Part shown: one piece after another, positions 9,435-18,514 of the stretch | Layout of the letters: each line of letters begins with the position of its first letter | Numbering within the stretch: position 1 is the first letter of the stretch | Source: Clostridium sp. CAG:768 | GTDB taxonomy: Bacteria; Cyanobacteriota; Vampirovibrionia; Gastranaerophilales; Gastranaerophilaceae | Assembly (NCBI GenBank): GCA_000437435.1 | Contig: FR899625.1 | Span: forward strand, 62,001-126,000 | Direction: 5' to 3' | Length of the DNA stretch: 64,000 nt | Made by a program: the position numbers and the translations under genes | Notes under the pieces: generated by a model | What the model saw: only the letters and a program-made list of their open reading frames with translations | What the model was told of the DNA's origin: nothing | The model's database searches: none

Positions 9435-10805
9435 ATGGCTATAGAAAGACAAAGAGTTAAAGAACAAGATAAAAATGAAAGACGTCATAATTTTGATCCG
9501 GTAGAAAGCAATTTAACAGAAGAACAAGTGAAACTTGAGGCATCAAGATGTTTGCATTGCAAAAATCCAAAATGCGTACAAGGTTGTCCTGTAAATATTC
9601 AAATTCCTGAATTTATTCAGGCAATTAAAGACGGGGACTTAAATAAAGCAGGAGAAATTATCCGTCAGACAAGTATGTTGCCTTCTGTATGCGGTCGTGT
9701 ATGCCCTCAAGAAAGACAATGCGAAGGAAATTGTATTTTAGGTATTAAAGGAGAACCTGTTGCGATCGGTGCTTTAGAAAGATATGTAGGTGATAATACA
9801 AAAGCTGAAATGCCTGAAATTAAACCTTCAGGTAAAAAAGTTGCGGTAGTGGGTTCTGGTTGTGCAGGCATGACTGCTGCTTGTGATTTACGAAAAGAAG
9901 GTCACGAAGTAGAAGTATTTGAAGCTTTGCACGAATTAGGCGGGGTTTTAAGATATGGTATTCCTCCTTTCAGATTACCTCGTGTTGTGCTTGATAGAGA
10001 AATTGAAAACTTGAAAGCAATGGGTGTAAAATTCCATAAAAATGTAATTGTTGGAAAATCAATTACATTAAAACAATTAAAAGAAGACGGTTTTGATGCA
10101 ATATTTATTTGCTCAGGTGCCGGATTACCTAAAATGCTTCACGTTCCAGGAGAAAATTTAAACGGAGTATTTTCAGCAAATGAATTTTTAACAAGAGTAA
10201 ACTTAATGCATGCAGGACAGCCTGATAGCCCTACACCATTGAAAGTTGGTAAAAAGGCTGCAATCTTCGGTGGTGGCAACGTTGCAATGGATGCAGCGAG
10301 AACTGCTGTTCGTGTAGGATTTGAAGAAGTTTATATTATTTACAGAAGAACAGAAAAAGAACTTCCTGCTCGTTTGGAAGAAATCAGACACGCAAAAGAA
10401 GAAGGTGTTGTATTCAAATTTTTATATGCTCCTAAAGAAATTATCGGAGAAAACGGTTATGTAAAAGCTGTTGAATTAGAAGTTATGGAATTAGGCGAAC
10501 CTGATGAATCAGGCAGAAGACGTCCTGTTTCAACAGGAAAAACAGAGATTATGGATCTTGATACAGTAATTGTTGCATTAGGTACAGGTCCAAACCCAAT
10601 TATTCAACGTTCAGCAGAAGCAGACGGTATAGAAATTATAACTGATAAAAAAGGTTATATCACCGTTGATGGCGAAACTCGTGCTACAAATATCCCGACT
10701 GTATATGCAGGCGGTGATGTTGCTCCGGTTGGAGAATCTAACGCTATTAACGCTATGGGAGCAGGTAAAAAAGCCGCAAAAGCTATTAACGAAATGCTAA
10801 AATAG
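9435..10805 (+). CDS. gltA: NADPH-dependent glutamate synthase small-subunit type oxidoreductase
   Basis: A 456-residue flavoprotein of the GltD/GltA (homotetrameric NADPH glutamate synthase) type. The N-terminal cysteine motifs CLHCKNPKCVQGCPV and CGRVCPQERQCEGNC bind two 4Fe-4S clusters. The first Rossmann fold VAVVGSGCAGMTAA binds FAD and a second, AAIFGGGNVAMDAA, binds NADPH. The C-terminal AGGDV closes the FAD site. The same architecture occurs in NfnB and in ferredoxin partners, and no large GltB subunit is in this window, so the acceptor reaction is uncertain. AGAGGGAA precedes the ATG. A small membrane protein follows after 7 bp, so the downstream pair may be co-transcribed. Confidence 0.9.
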   Translation: MAIERQRVKEQDKNERRHNFDPVESNLTEEQVKLEASRCLHCKNPKCVQGCPVNIQIPEFIQAIKDGDLNKAGEIIRQTSMLPSVCGRVCPQERQCEGNCILGIKGEPVAIGALERYVGDNTKAEMPEIKPSGKKVAVVGSGCAGMTAACDLRKEGHEVEVFEALHELGGVLRYGIPPFRLPRVVLDREIENLKAMGVKFHKNVIVGKSITLKQLKEDGFDAIFICSGAGLPKMLHVPGENLNGVFSANEFLTRVNLMHAGQPDSPTPLKVGKKAAIFGGGNVAMDAARTAVRVGFEEVYIIYRRTEKELPARLEEIRHAKEEGVVFKFLYAPKEIIGENGYVKAVELEVMELGEPDESGRRRPVSTGKTEIMDLDTVIVALGTGPNPIIQRSAEADGIEIITDKKGYITVDGETRATNIPTVYAGGDVAPVGESNAINAMGAGKKAAKAINEMLK

Positions 10806-10812
10806 GATTAAT

Positions 10813-11370
10813 ATGGATAAAAGCAGTGAAATAAAAGAATTCAAGATAGGATACACAAAGAAGTATTTAATTTTTATGTCTTTGACTATAATTGTTTTTA
10901 CTATAGCTGCTTTGTATTTTATTTTTAATGCAGATAATTTAGCAATGGATTGCAGTCTTAATCATAGAATTCACTGTTTTTATAATCCTATTACTTATTA
11001 TGTTTTGGGTTGCGTTAGTATTTGCTTTTTTACAATCTTAGGTTATTTAGCTTTGTTTAAATATATAAAAAATCCTTTAATTTTTACAATAAGTGAAACA
11101 GGTATTATCTTACCTGAGGGATTTGTTGAATGGAGTGATATATTAAAGGCTTATTTATATAATATTCATGGAACTGTGCTTTTAAGAATTAAGGTAAAAG
11201 CTCGTTGTGCTAAATATCTAAGAAGAAATTATAATACGTTTCAGAAATTTTTGGCTTCATTACAAGAAAAAAATACTTTTTCATACCCTGTATCAGGAAC
11301 GGATGTGAATATTGATGAATTGTATGGTTTCGTAAGGACGCGTATAGAAAATGTTCGTAAAAAATATTAG
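10813..11370 (+). CDS. Two-helix membrane protein of unknown function
   Basis: A 185-residue protein I do not recognise. Two transmembrane helices (about residues 18-38 and 58-84) are separated by a short Cys-containing loop (CSLNHRIHC). The C-terminal 100 residues are predicted cytoplasmic and contain FTISETGIILPEGFVEWSDI, the strand-rich start of a PH-like or YcxB-like domain. The gene begins 7 bp after gltA and its end overlaps the next gene by 20 bp, so the three probably form one transcript. No clear function can be given. Confidence 0.75.
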   Translation: MDKSSEIKEFKIGYTKKYLIFMSLTIIVFTIAALYFIFNADNLAMDCSLNHRIHCFYNPITYYVLGCVSICFFTILGYLALFKYIKNPLIFTISETGIILPEGFVEWSDILKAYLYNIHGTVLLRIKVKARCAKYLRRNYNTFQKFLASLQEKNTFSYPVSGTDVNIDELYGFVRTRIENVRKKY

Positions 11371-12232
11371 TACAATATTTATAATTTTTATGTTATTGGC
11401 AACTCCTGTTTTTGCATTGGAGCTAGATACTTCTGTTGACGATGAAATAAGAAGGACTTATGACCCGTCAAAATTAGAACAGTCTTTACCTGCATTACCA
11501 AAGACTGCTCCTACACAACAAAATACAGTTCCAAAAACACCTCAGACAACACAAGCTCCACAGACAGCTCCGAAGTCATTACCGTCAACTCCAGCTGCTA
11601 AACCTCAATTAGGTGTAAAAAAACTCCCAAATGAATATAAATTTGATAAATCAACTGCAATAAGAATTAAAAAAGGTACAAAATTCCGAGTTAAATCAAA
11701 TTCTGTAATTTCTGATTATTTAAAAGAAGGTGCTAGAGTTTCATTTACGACAATCAAACCTGTAACACAAAGGTATATAACTGTAATGGATGGTACAAAA
11801 TTTACGGCAGTTGTAGAAGATTCTCATCTTCCTCAAATGACAGGGAATGGCGGTCTTATTGTTCTTATGGTTGATAGTATTACAGTCAATGGTCAGACAA
11901 GATCTGTTCATGGAAAAATAACAAAAGCTAATATGAAAAAAATATTTTTTAATAATATAAAAGGTAAACGCCAATACTGGAAAGGTGTTGCAAATCAAAT
12001 TGATAAAGGTGAAAATTTCTACAAAAAAACAAGAAGAACTTCCTCTAAACTTGCAGATAATCCAGTAGGAGTAATCGTTTCACCTATTCCAACAATAACT
12101 GGGATTGCCGTTTATGCGGTAAATTTTGTAGGTTCTCCATTGTTTGCAATCTGGTCTAAAGGTGGTCGAATTTCAATTCCTGCGGGCAGCGAATTTGAAA
12201 TTAAATTGTTGGAAGATGTATATTTGTATTAA
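11351..12232 (+). CDS. Secreted protein of unknown function with Pro/Thr/Gln-rich linker
   Basis: A clear signal peptide (MFVKNISTIFIIFMLLATPVFA) is followed by a low-complexity Pro/Thr/Gln/Ala linker (about residues 45-95). A 190-residue mostly beta domain then carries RIKKGTKFRVKSNS near its start and IPAGSEFEIKLLEDVYLY at the end. The repeated pattern of a 'KGT.F' strand pair suggests an SH3-like or conjugal-transfer TraB-type beta barrel, but this is a weak resemblance. It overlaps the preceding membrane-protein gene by 20 bp, which indicates translational coupling. Probably periplasmic or envelope-anchored. Confidence 0.75.
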   Translation: MFVKNISTIFIIFMLLATPVFALELDTSVDDEIRRTYDPSKLEQSLPALPKTAPTQQNTVPKTPQTTQAPQTAPKSLPSTPAAKPQLGVKKLPNEYKFDKSTAIRIKKGTKFRVKSNSVISDYLKEGARVSFTTIKPVTQRYITVMDGTKFTAVVEDSHLPQMTGNGGLIVLMVDSITVNGQTRSVHGKITKANMKKIFFNNIKGKRQYWKGVANQIDKGENFYKKTRRTSSKLADNPVGVIVSPIPTITGIAVYAVNFVGSPLFAIWSKGGRISIPAGSEFEIKLLEDVYLY

Positions 12233-12356
12233 TTTATAGTATAAGTATATGATTTATATTTATAGTATTGTCTAATATTTTAATTTAGTTTATAATATTA
12301 TTCGAATTAGTTTAGTAGTAGTAGTGAAACAACTTATAATTATTGAAGGAGAACTC

Positions 12357-14780
12357 ATGATTAAAAATTTAACTTCACCAAAGGCATTGTTTGCAATGTT
12401 TGCAACTTTGTTGATGGGAGTTTCACCTGCTTTAGCAAGTGAAGCAGATTTAGTTGTTCCTAATATCAGACAAGCTAATCCTGATTTCTTTAACTATTTA
12501 TTAATCGGGATTGCTATTTCAGTTATCGGTTTGATATTCGGATTTATTGAATTTGTTAGAATTAAAAAATTGGACGTTCACTCAGCAATGGCTGAAGTGG
12601 GTAATACAATTTTTGAAACTTGTAAGACTTACCTTATTCAACAAGGTAAATTTTTACTTGTATTAGAAGTATTAATCGGTCTATGTATCGCATTTTACTT
12701 CGGTTACTTACAACATATGCCATTAAGTCATGTATTAATTATTCTTGCATGGTCTGTAATCGGTATTTTAGGATCTTATGCAGTTGCTTGGTTCGGTATT
12801 AGAATGAATACTTTAGCAAATGCAAGAACTGCTTTTGTATCTTTAAAAGGAAACCCTTTAAATATTTTAAATATTCCTTTAAAAGCAGGTATGTCAATTG
12901 GTGTATGTTTAGTATCAGTTGAACTTATTTTAATGTTAACAATTTTGTTATTCGTACCTGGTGAAATTGCAGGTGCTTGTTTCATCGGTTTTGCAATCGG
13001 TGAATCTTTAGGTGCTTCTGCTCTTCGTGTAGCAGGTGGTATCTTTACAAAAATCGCTGATATTGGATCTGACTTGATGAAAATTCAATTCGGTATTAAA
13101 GAAGATGATCCAAGAAACCCTGGTGTAATCGCTGACTGTACTGGTGATAACGCAGGTGATTCTGTTGGTCCTACAGCTGATGGTTTTGAAACATACGGTG
13201 TAACTGGTGTTGCTCTTGTTTCATTTATTCTTTTAGCTGTTGTAGGTGCTGATAACCAAGTTCAATTATTGACTTGGATTTTCGTAATGAGATTCTTAAT
13301 GATCGTTACATCAGTTGTTGCATACTGGATTAACGGTATTGCTGATAAATTTTATGCAGCTAAAACTCAAAAATTCGATTTTGAAAAACCATTAACTAAC
13401 TTAGTTTGGTTAACTTCTATTTTATCAATCGTAATGACTTTTGGTGTAAGCCACTGGTTATTAGCTGATTTGGGTGGTAAATTATGGTTAGTATTATCTA
13501 CAATTATTTCTTGCGGTACTTTAGGTGCAGCATTAATTCCAGAATTTACTAAAATATTTACTTCTCCAAAAGCAAAACATACTGAAGAAGTTGTTACAGC
13601 ATCAAGAGAAGGCGGTTCTTCTTTAACAATTCTTTCAGGTATTGTTGCTGGTAACTTCTCAGCATTCTGGATTGGTATGGTAATTGTATTATTGATGGGA
13701 CTAGCTTATGTTGCATCAACTTATATTCCTGAAGCTGTAATGATTTATCCGTCTGTATTTGCATTCGGTTTAGTAGCATTTGGTTTCTTAGGAATGGGAC
13801 CTGTTACAATTGCTGTAGACTCTTACGGTCCAGTAACTGATAATGCTCAATCAGTATATGAATTATCTTTAATAGAAGATATTCCAAATGTTGGTGAAGA
13901 AATCGAAAAAGAATACGGTTTCAAACCAGACTTTGAAAATGCTAAAAAATACTTAGAAGAAAATGATGGTGCAGGAAATACATTCAAAGCAACTTCTAAA
14001 CCTGTATTAATCGGTACAGCTGTAGTTGGTGCTACAACAATGATTTTCTCATTAATTCTTGTAATTAAATCAACTTTAGGTATTGAACCTGAAATGATTT
14101 TAAATATGTTGAACCCATACACATTACTAGGTTTATTATCTGGTGGTGCTGTAATTTACTGGTTCTCAGGTGCATCTATGCAAGCTGTTACAACTGGTGC
14201 ATATTCTGCAACTGAATATATTAAAGATAATATTAAATTAGATGATGCAAATTCAAAAAGTGCAAATGTTGCAAATTCAAAAGAAGTTGTAAAAATTTGT
14301 ACACAATATGCTCAAAAAGGTATGATTAATATCTTCATCGCATTATTTGCATTTGCATTAGCATTTGCTTGTCTATCAGCTCCTAGCTGCAAGACATCAG
14401 CACCTGTAGCATTCTTTGTAAGCTACTTAATTGCAATTGCTGTATTTGGCTTATTCCAAGCTGTATTTATGGCAAATGCCGGCGGATGTTGGGACAATGC
14501 TAAGAAAATTGTTGAAGTTGACTTAGCTGAAAAAGGAACTCCGCTTCACGAAGCAACTGTAGTTGGTGATACAGTGGGTGACCCATTCAAAGATACATCA
14601 TCAGTTGCAATGAATCCGATTATTAAATTTACTACATTATTCGGATTGTTAGCAATGGAAATTGCAATCTCTGAATCATTCAGAAATATTGCTCCAATTG
14701 CAGGTTGGATATTCTTAATTATTGCATTGATTTTCGTAATTCGTTCATTCTATGCAATGAGAATTCCATCAAATAAATAG
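12357..14780 (+). CDS. hppA: Membrane-bound ion-pumping inorganic pyrophosphatase
   Basis: An 807-residue, multi-helix membrane pyrophosphatase that couples PPi hydrolysis to H+ or Na+ export. The catalytic loops are present: EDDPRNPGVIAD with GDNAGDSVGPTADGFETYG (about residues 250-285) and, near the C-terminus, GGCWDNAKK and GDTVGDPFKDTSS. The usual DVGADLVGKVE block reads DIGSDLMKIQFGIKED, so it belongs to a divergent subgroup lacking the standard GKVE. I do not predict ion or potassium dependence. GGAG 6 bases before the ATG at 12357 decides the start; the N-terminus then reads MIKNLTSPKALFAMFATL, a signal-like first helix. Monocistronic, with a strong 3' hairpin. Confidence 0.92.
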   Translation: MIKNLTSPKALFAMFATLLMGVSPALASEADLVVPNIRQANPDFFNYLLIGIAISVIGLIFGFIEFVRIKKLDVHSAMAEVGNTIFETCKTYLIQQGKFLLVLEVLIGLCIAFYFGYLQHMPLSHVLIILAWSVIGILGSYAVAWFGIRMNTLANARTAFVSLKGNPLNILNIPLKAGMSIGVCLVSVELILMLTILLFVPGEIAGACFIGFAIGESLGASALRVAGGIFTKIADIGSDLMKIQFGIKEDDPRNPGVIADCTGDNAGDSVGPTADGFETYGVTGVALVSFILLAVVGADNQVQLLTWIFVMRFLMIVTSVVAYWINGIADKFYAAKTQKFDFEKPLTNLVWLTSILSIVMTFGVSHWLLADLGGKLWLVLSTIISCGTLGAALIPEFTKIFTSPKAKHTEEVVTASREGGSSLTILSGIVAGNFSAFWIGMVIVLLMGLAYVASTYIPEAVMIYPSVFAFGLVAFGFLGMGPVTIAVDSYGPVTDNAQSVYELSLIEDIPNVGEEIEKEYGFKPDFENAKKYLEENDGAGNTFKATSKPVLIGTAVVGATTMIFSLILVIKSTLGIEPEMILNMLNPYTLLGLLSGGAVIYWFSGASMQAVTTGAYSATEYIKDNIKLDDANSKSANVANSKEVVKICTQYAQKGMINIFIALFAFALAFACLSAPSCKTSAPVAFFVSYLIAIAVFGLFQAVFMANAGGCWDNAKKIVEVDLAEKGTPLHEATVVGDTVGDPFKDTSSVAMNPIIKFTTLFGLLAMEIAISESFRNIAPIAGWIFLIIALIFVIRSFYAMRIPSNK

Positions 14781-14803
14781 GGAAATGAGTATTATCTCAT
14801 ATA

Positions 14804-14837
14804 AAATTGGCTCTGCTTGAAAAAGTAGAGCCAATTT
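14804..14837 (+). terminator. Hairpin after hppA
   Basis: AAATTGGCTCTGCTT pairs with AAGTAGAGCCAATTT (one mismatch), 24 bases after the hppA stop. The following T-tract is short (TTTGTT), so termination may be partial. The -35 of the next promoter lies in its loop. Confidence 0.7.
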
Positions 14838-14845
14838 GTTATAAT
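14817..14845 (+). promoter_or_regulatory. Sigma-70-type promoter of prepilin 1
   Basis: TTGAAA and TATAAT are separated by 17 bases, 32 bases before the ATG of the prepilin leader. The same TTGAAA-17-TATAAT element precedes prepilins 3 and 4 in this window. Confidence 0.7.
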
Positions 14846-14876
14846 AAAGATGTGAATAATGAGAAAGGAGCTAGTT

Positions 14877-15724
14877 ATGGAAAGATTTAAGAATGTCGGG
14901 GGGGGGGCGATTTAAAGCTCTCTATACAAAGCTTTCGGGGGGTTGAAAAAGAAAATAAAAAGTGTTATTATAGTGATATAGCACATTACGAAAATAATAA
15001 AAAAGGTTTTACGCTTGCAGAGGTTTTAATAACATTAGGAATAATTGGTGTTGTTGCTGCAATGACTTTACCGGCGTTAATTACGAATTATAAAAATAAA
15101 GAGCTTGCTACAAGAGCTAAAAAATCTTATTCCATAATTAGTCAGGCTGTTCAAAAATATCAAGCAGATAATGGGGTTGTTGGCGATATAACCGGATTAT
15201 TTGACCCGAGTAAGACATCTGCAGAGGTCGCAGAAAATTTTGCAAAATATTTTGACGGTGCATATTTATGCAAAAATCAATCTTCAGGGGATTGTAGTAA
15301 ATTTCATTACCCATTAATTTATGCATCTCCTTTATATGATGAAAATGGTGTTTCTAGAGCATCTTGGGTAAATTATCCTATAATTGTTTTAAAAGACGCT
15401 TCTTTAATTTCAATAACACAAAATTCAGCTTGTGAATATAAAACGTCAGGTTATCAATATGATTCAGATGGTAATACGATAGTTGATAGTTCTGGTAATC
15501 CTGTAATTTATGAATGGACAGAATTTATGTGTGCAACTATAACCTTTGATACAAACGGTATGTCTAAACCAAATCAGTATGGAGCGGATGCTTTTCAGGT
15601 TAAGGTCCGATCAGATGGCACCTTTAGTGGGTGGTCCGGAGCAGGTTGGAATAGTTTAAAAAATATTTTACAAGGAGGAAATCCTATTTATACTAAATAT
15701 ACTCCTGGAGAATCTAAAGATTAA
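14877..15724 (+). CDS. Prepilin-like protein 1, leader and body separated by a G10 tract (out of frame by one base)
   Basis: The ATG at 14877 follows AAAGGAGC and reads MERFKNVGGGAI then TAA. With 11 G the frame runs on through VGGGGDLKLSIQSF...NNKKG to FTLAEVLITLGIIG, a type IV/type II prepilin N-terminus (cleavage after G, methylatable F, Glu at +5), and on to the stop at 15724. In the assembled frame there is no ATG, GTG or TTG between the tract and FTLAE, and the body frame is closed upstream by TAA at 14888. A processable prepilin therefore needs a frame change. The mature part is about 225 residues with four cysteines and a CATITFDTNGMSKPN segment. A terminator follows. Confidence 0.75.
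14898..14907 (+). repeat. G10 homopolymer gating prepilin 1
   Basis: Ten consecutive G in an AT-rich context, seven codons after the ATG. A second run of six G lies at 14937-14942 in the same leader. Confidence 0.95.
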
Positions 15725-15760
15725 AAAAAGGCTCATTTTATTATGGGCTTTTTTATTTTT
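15723..15760 (+). terminator. Rho-independent terminator after prepilin 1
   Basis: An A run, then GGCTCA paired with TGGGCT (one wobble), followed by TTTTTTATTTTTTTT, directly after the stop codon. Confidence 0.8.
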
Positions 15761-15805
15761 TTTGTGTTACTATAAATTTATTGAGATATAAATAGAGGGA
15801 AGGAT

Positions 15806-16810
15806 ATGAGTTTAACAGTATACTTAGGGATAGACGTAGGATCAGTTACAACAAAATTAGCATTAGTTGATGAAAAAGGGAAGTATGTTGATAGTTACAT
15901 GCTTAGAACAGCAGGTAAACCTGTTATGGCTGTTCAAAAAGGTTTGAATGAATTATATGCTAAAAGAATTACTGATTATGATGTAATGGGGGTTGGGACA
16001 ACTGGTTCAGGTCGTAACTTAGCAGGAGCTCTTGTTGGTGCTGATATTATTAAAAATGAAATTACAGCCCATGCCGTTGCTGCAAGTATAAATGTTCCTG
16101 GTGTACAAACTATTTTGGAAATTGGTGGTCAGGATAGTAAGATTATTATTCTACGTGACGGTATTGTTACAGATTTTGCTATGAATACCGTATGTGCTGC
16201 AGGTACAGGAAGTTTTCTTGATCAGCAAGCAAACAGATTGAATGTGCCTATTCAAGACTTTGGTGCGACTGCGCTAAAATCAACTAACCCTGCTCGTATT
16301 GCAGGTCGTTGTGGTGTATTTGCAGAGAGTGATTTAATCCACAAGCAACAGTTAGGTTATCCTGTTGAAGATTTATTATATGGTCTTTGTCAAGCATTAG
16401 TTAGAAATTATTTATCTAACTTGGCATTAGGGAAAGAATTATTGCCTGTATTCTCATTCCAAGGCGGTGTTGCTACAAATTCAGGTATGGTAAAAGCTTT
16501 TGAAGAAGCTTTAGGTCATAAAGTTGTTGTTCCTGAAAATCACCAAACTATGGGTGCAATTGGTGCTGCATTATTAGCAATGGAAAATCATCAATATACT
16601 GATGCTGCTACTAAGTTTAAAGGTTGGCAAGTAGGGGAAATGCATTTCCATTCTATTACTTGTGATTGCACAGGTTGTTCTAACAATTGTGAGGTAATTA
16701 CAATTGTTGAAGGTGAACAAGAAATTCAACACGTTGAAAAAATTAAAGATATTAAGGGAAATATTATTGCTCGTTGGGGTGGAACTTGCGGAAGATGGGA
16801 TATTTCTTAA
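15806..16810 (+). CDS. BadF/HgdC-type activase ATPase (2-hydroxyacyl-CoA dehydratase activator family)
   Basis: A 334-residue ASKHA-fold protein: phosphate-1 loop YLGIDVGSVTTKLALVD at the N-terminus, TTGSGRNLAG, the iron-sulfur ligand region MNTVCAAGTGSFLDQQ and GRCGVFAESDLIH, and the adenosine motif FQGGVATNSGMV. Family members bind one 4Fe-4S cluster between two subunits and use ATP to drive low-potential electron transfer into a dehydratase or reductase. A C-terminal CDCTGCSNNC cluster could bind an extra metal site. No dehydratase or reductase partner lies nearby, so the target is unknown. GAGGGAAGG precedes the ATG. Confidence 0.88.
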   Translation: MSLTVYLGIDVGSVTTKLALVDEKGKYVDSYMLRTAGKPVMAVQKGLNELYAKRITDYDVMGVGTTGSGRNLAGALVGADIIKNEITAHAVAASINVPGVQTILEIGGQDSKIIILRDGIVTDFAMNTVCAAGTGSFLDQQANRLNVPIQDFGATALKSTNPARIAGRCGVFAESDLIHKQQLGYPVEDLLYGLCQALVRNYLSNLALGKELLPVFSFQGGVATNSGMVKAFEEALGHKVVVPENHQTMGAIGAALLAMENHQYTDAATKFKGWQVGEMHFHSITCDCTGCSNNCEVITIVEGEQEIQHVEKIKDIKGNIIARWGGTCGRWDIS

Positions 16811-16816
16811 TAAGAA

Positions 16817-17725
16817 TTATCTTTGTTTAAAGTTTCCATTAGACCAAGCATAAATTTCTTCAACAGAATTAAATTCTTTTTTGAATTTTGGGTTGTTGAT
16901 AAATTTTAAGGTAAATTTATTCTTATGCTCAGAAAAAGCATGGCCTATGATTTCATTTGTTTTTGATGATGTATAACCGTATATTATTTCGGTTCCATTC
17001 GAATTTGTGCGTTTGGGTTTCATGTCTGGATAAAAATCAGTAGTTCTAATAAGTGGAGATTTTCCTTGCTCTGTAATTTCAATTATATTTCTGAATCCAA
17101 CTGGAATTTTTGCTGATGTTTGGAGTTCTGTTGTTGATATTTGTGTTTTGTAAGTTTTACCTTTTTTATCTAAAAATATTTTTTTGTGAATCTCTGTTTT
17201 GTCAGTGTGATTAAATTTTTCTAAAATTGTTTTACCATTGTTAAAATTGGTGATTAAACCTTGAATTTCACCGTCTGGGGTAATGTATATACGTTTTTTT
17301 GAAATTTTACTATTTTCTTTACCTAAATATTCAATTTTAGTTTTTCCGTTATTTAGTATTGAGATAATTCTTTGCCCAAAATTTTGAGATTTTATTTTTA
17401 TTTCGTTTATAGTATTTATAACTTTAGCAGGGAGCTTGTCAATAGTTTCTTTGGTTGTATGATCAATTATTCCGGAAATAGTTTCCAGTTTTTCCTTTAT
17501 TGCATCAGGAACCTGCTTAATAGAAGAATTTTTATCAATTTTATTTGTTAGATTTTGAGTTTTTTTTCCTTTAGTAAGGTAATATGCTCCAAGCATAGCA
17601 CCCCCAGCAATTGCTGTCCCAATTGCAAGTTTTAAGGTTGTATTTGACTTCTCTTCTATTTCTTTTTTATAGTCATTATTTGTACCATTAAAATTAACAG
17701 ATGTATTTATTGCAGATATTCTCAT
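16817..17725 (-). CDS. Protein of unknown function with one membrane segment (MRISAIN...FNG N-terminus)
   Basis: I do not recognise a family. The N-terminus reads MRISAINTSVNFNGT. A hydrophobic, Gly/Ala-rich helix (about residues 30-52) is followed by a Lys/Asn/Ile-rich stretch. The C-terminal half is built of strand pairs of the form 'YITPDGEIQG.I..FNNGKTI', resembling MORN- or YD-like strands. No signal peptidase site is evident, so it may be membrane-anchored by the single helix. It ends just after the convergent activase gene and stands alone. Confidence 0.7.
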   Translation of the reverse strand: MRISAINTSVNFNGTNNDYKKEIEEKSNTTLKLAIGTAIAGGAMLGAYYLTKGKKTQNLTNKIDKNSSIKQVPDAIKEKLETISGIIDHTTKETIDKLPAKVINTINEIKIKSQNFGQRIISILNNGKTKIEYLGKENSKISKKRIYITPDGEIQGLITNFNNGKTILEKFNHTDKTEIHKKIFLDKKGKTYKTQISTTELQTSAKIPVGFRNIIEITEQGKSPLIRTTDFYPDMKPKRTNSNGTEIIYGYTSSKTNEIIGHAFSEHKNKFTLKFINNPKFKKEFNSVEEIYAWSNGNFKQR

Positions 17726-17796
17726 ATGTAAATCCTTATTTTAGCTTATACATTTTAAATTGAAAAAGAAAAATTTTTTATATATATAATAAAATT

Positions 17797-17825
17797 TTTA
17801 CAATACTTAAAGTTCGTGTTATTAT
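17797..17825 (+). promoter_or_regulatory. Promoter placing the transcript start at the ATG of the YkgJ-type gene
   Basis: TTTACA and TATTAT are separated by 17 bases. The ATG at 17832 lies 6 bases after the -10 box and has no ribosome binding site, so the mRNA may be leaderless. Confidence 0.45.
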
Positions 17826-17831
17826 TTTAAT

Positions 17832-18512
17832 ATGACTGATTTAACAGGAACTGTAAATAATATGAAAAAGAGGTATCGTGAGATTTTTCTAAAATCTATG
17901 GATGCTATTCAAAAACGTGTAGAAGAAATTAGACCATCAAATTTGGAAGGTGATATTTTTGATAAGTTTGATGAAAATTCTAAGGGTGAACAGTGGCAGG
18001 TAGCTGTTTTAGAAATGTTTGAAGATGATATTTCTCATGAGATTTATAGAAAATGGCGTGAGATTATAGCATATAGAGAAAATTTTCACTGCAAGGGCTG
18101 TGCGACTTGTTGCAATTTAGCTTGTTCGGAATTTTCTCCTGAAGAATTAAAGGCAAAAGCTGAAAATGGTGATAAATTTGCAAAGCAATTTTTGAGTATT
18201 TTTATACCTTATAAAACAACAGAAGAGGCACAAAAAATATACCCTGAGTATTTAAAACTTCTTTCTGATAATGTAGATGAGCCTGTATATTTTTATCACT
18301 GTCCAAAATTAAATGATTGTAAACGCTGTTCAGATTATGAAAATAGACCTCAAATATGCAGAGATTTTCCGGATAATCCATTAAGTATTTTACCAGAAAG
18401 TTGTGGCTTTTATGAGTGGAGAAAAGAGGTTGAACCTATTGCAATGATGCTTCATGCAATGGTTGAAATTATTGATTATTACAAACAAAAAATACCATGT
18501 AAAAAGGATTAA
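17832..18512 (+). CDS. YkgJ-type cysteine-cluster protein
   Basis: A 226-residue protein with the family core CKGCATCCNLAC (about residues 87-98) and a second cluster CPKLNDCKRCSDY...PQICRDFP (about 157-180), probably a zinc or iron-sulfur binding fold. The family has no settled function; members may act as metal chaperones or maturation factors. The N-terminal 85 residues are helical. A second, shorter paralogue is at 25444-26025 with the same order of blocks (ENGD...FLS.F.PY). It ends 2 bp before rlmN, so the two are co-transcribed. No ribosome binding site precedes the ATG. Confidence 0.85.
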   Translation: MTDLTGTVNNMKKRYREIFLKSMDAIQKRVEEIRPSNLEGDIFDKFDENSKGEQWQVAVLEMFEDDISHEIYRKWREIIAYRENFHCKGCATCCNLACSEFSPEELKAKAENGDKFAKQFLSIFIPYKTTEEAQKIYPEYLKLLSDNVDEPVYFYHCPKLNDCKRCSDYENRPQICRDFPDNPLSILPESCGFYEWRKEVEPIAMMLHAMVEIIDYYKQKIPCKKD

Positions 18513-18514
18513 TT

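Noticed and set aside
14937..14942. A second G run (six G) in the prepilin 1 leader as another switch
   Set aside because: Six bases is short for slippage and the run is not shared by the other loci (locus 8 has AAGGGG there).
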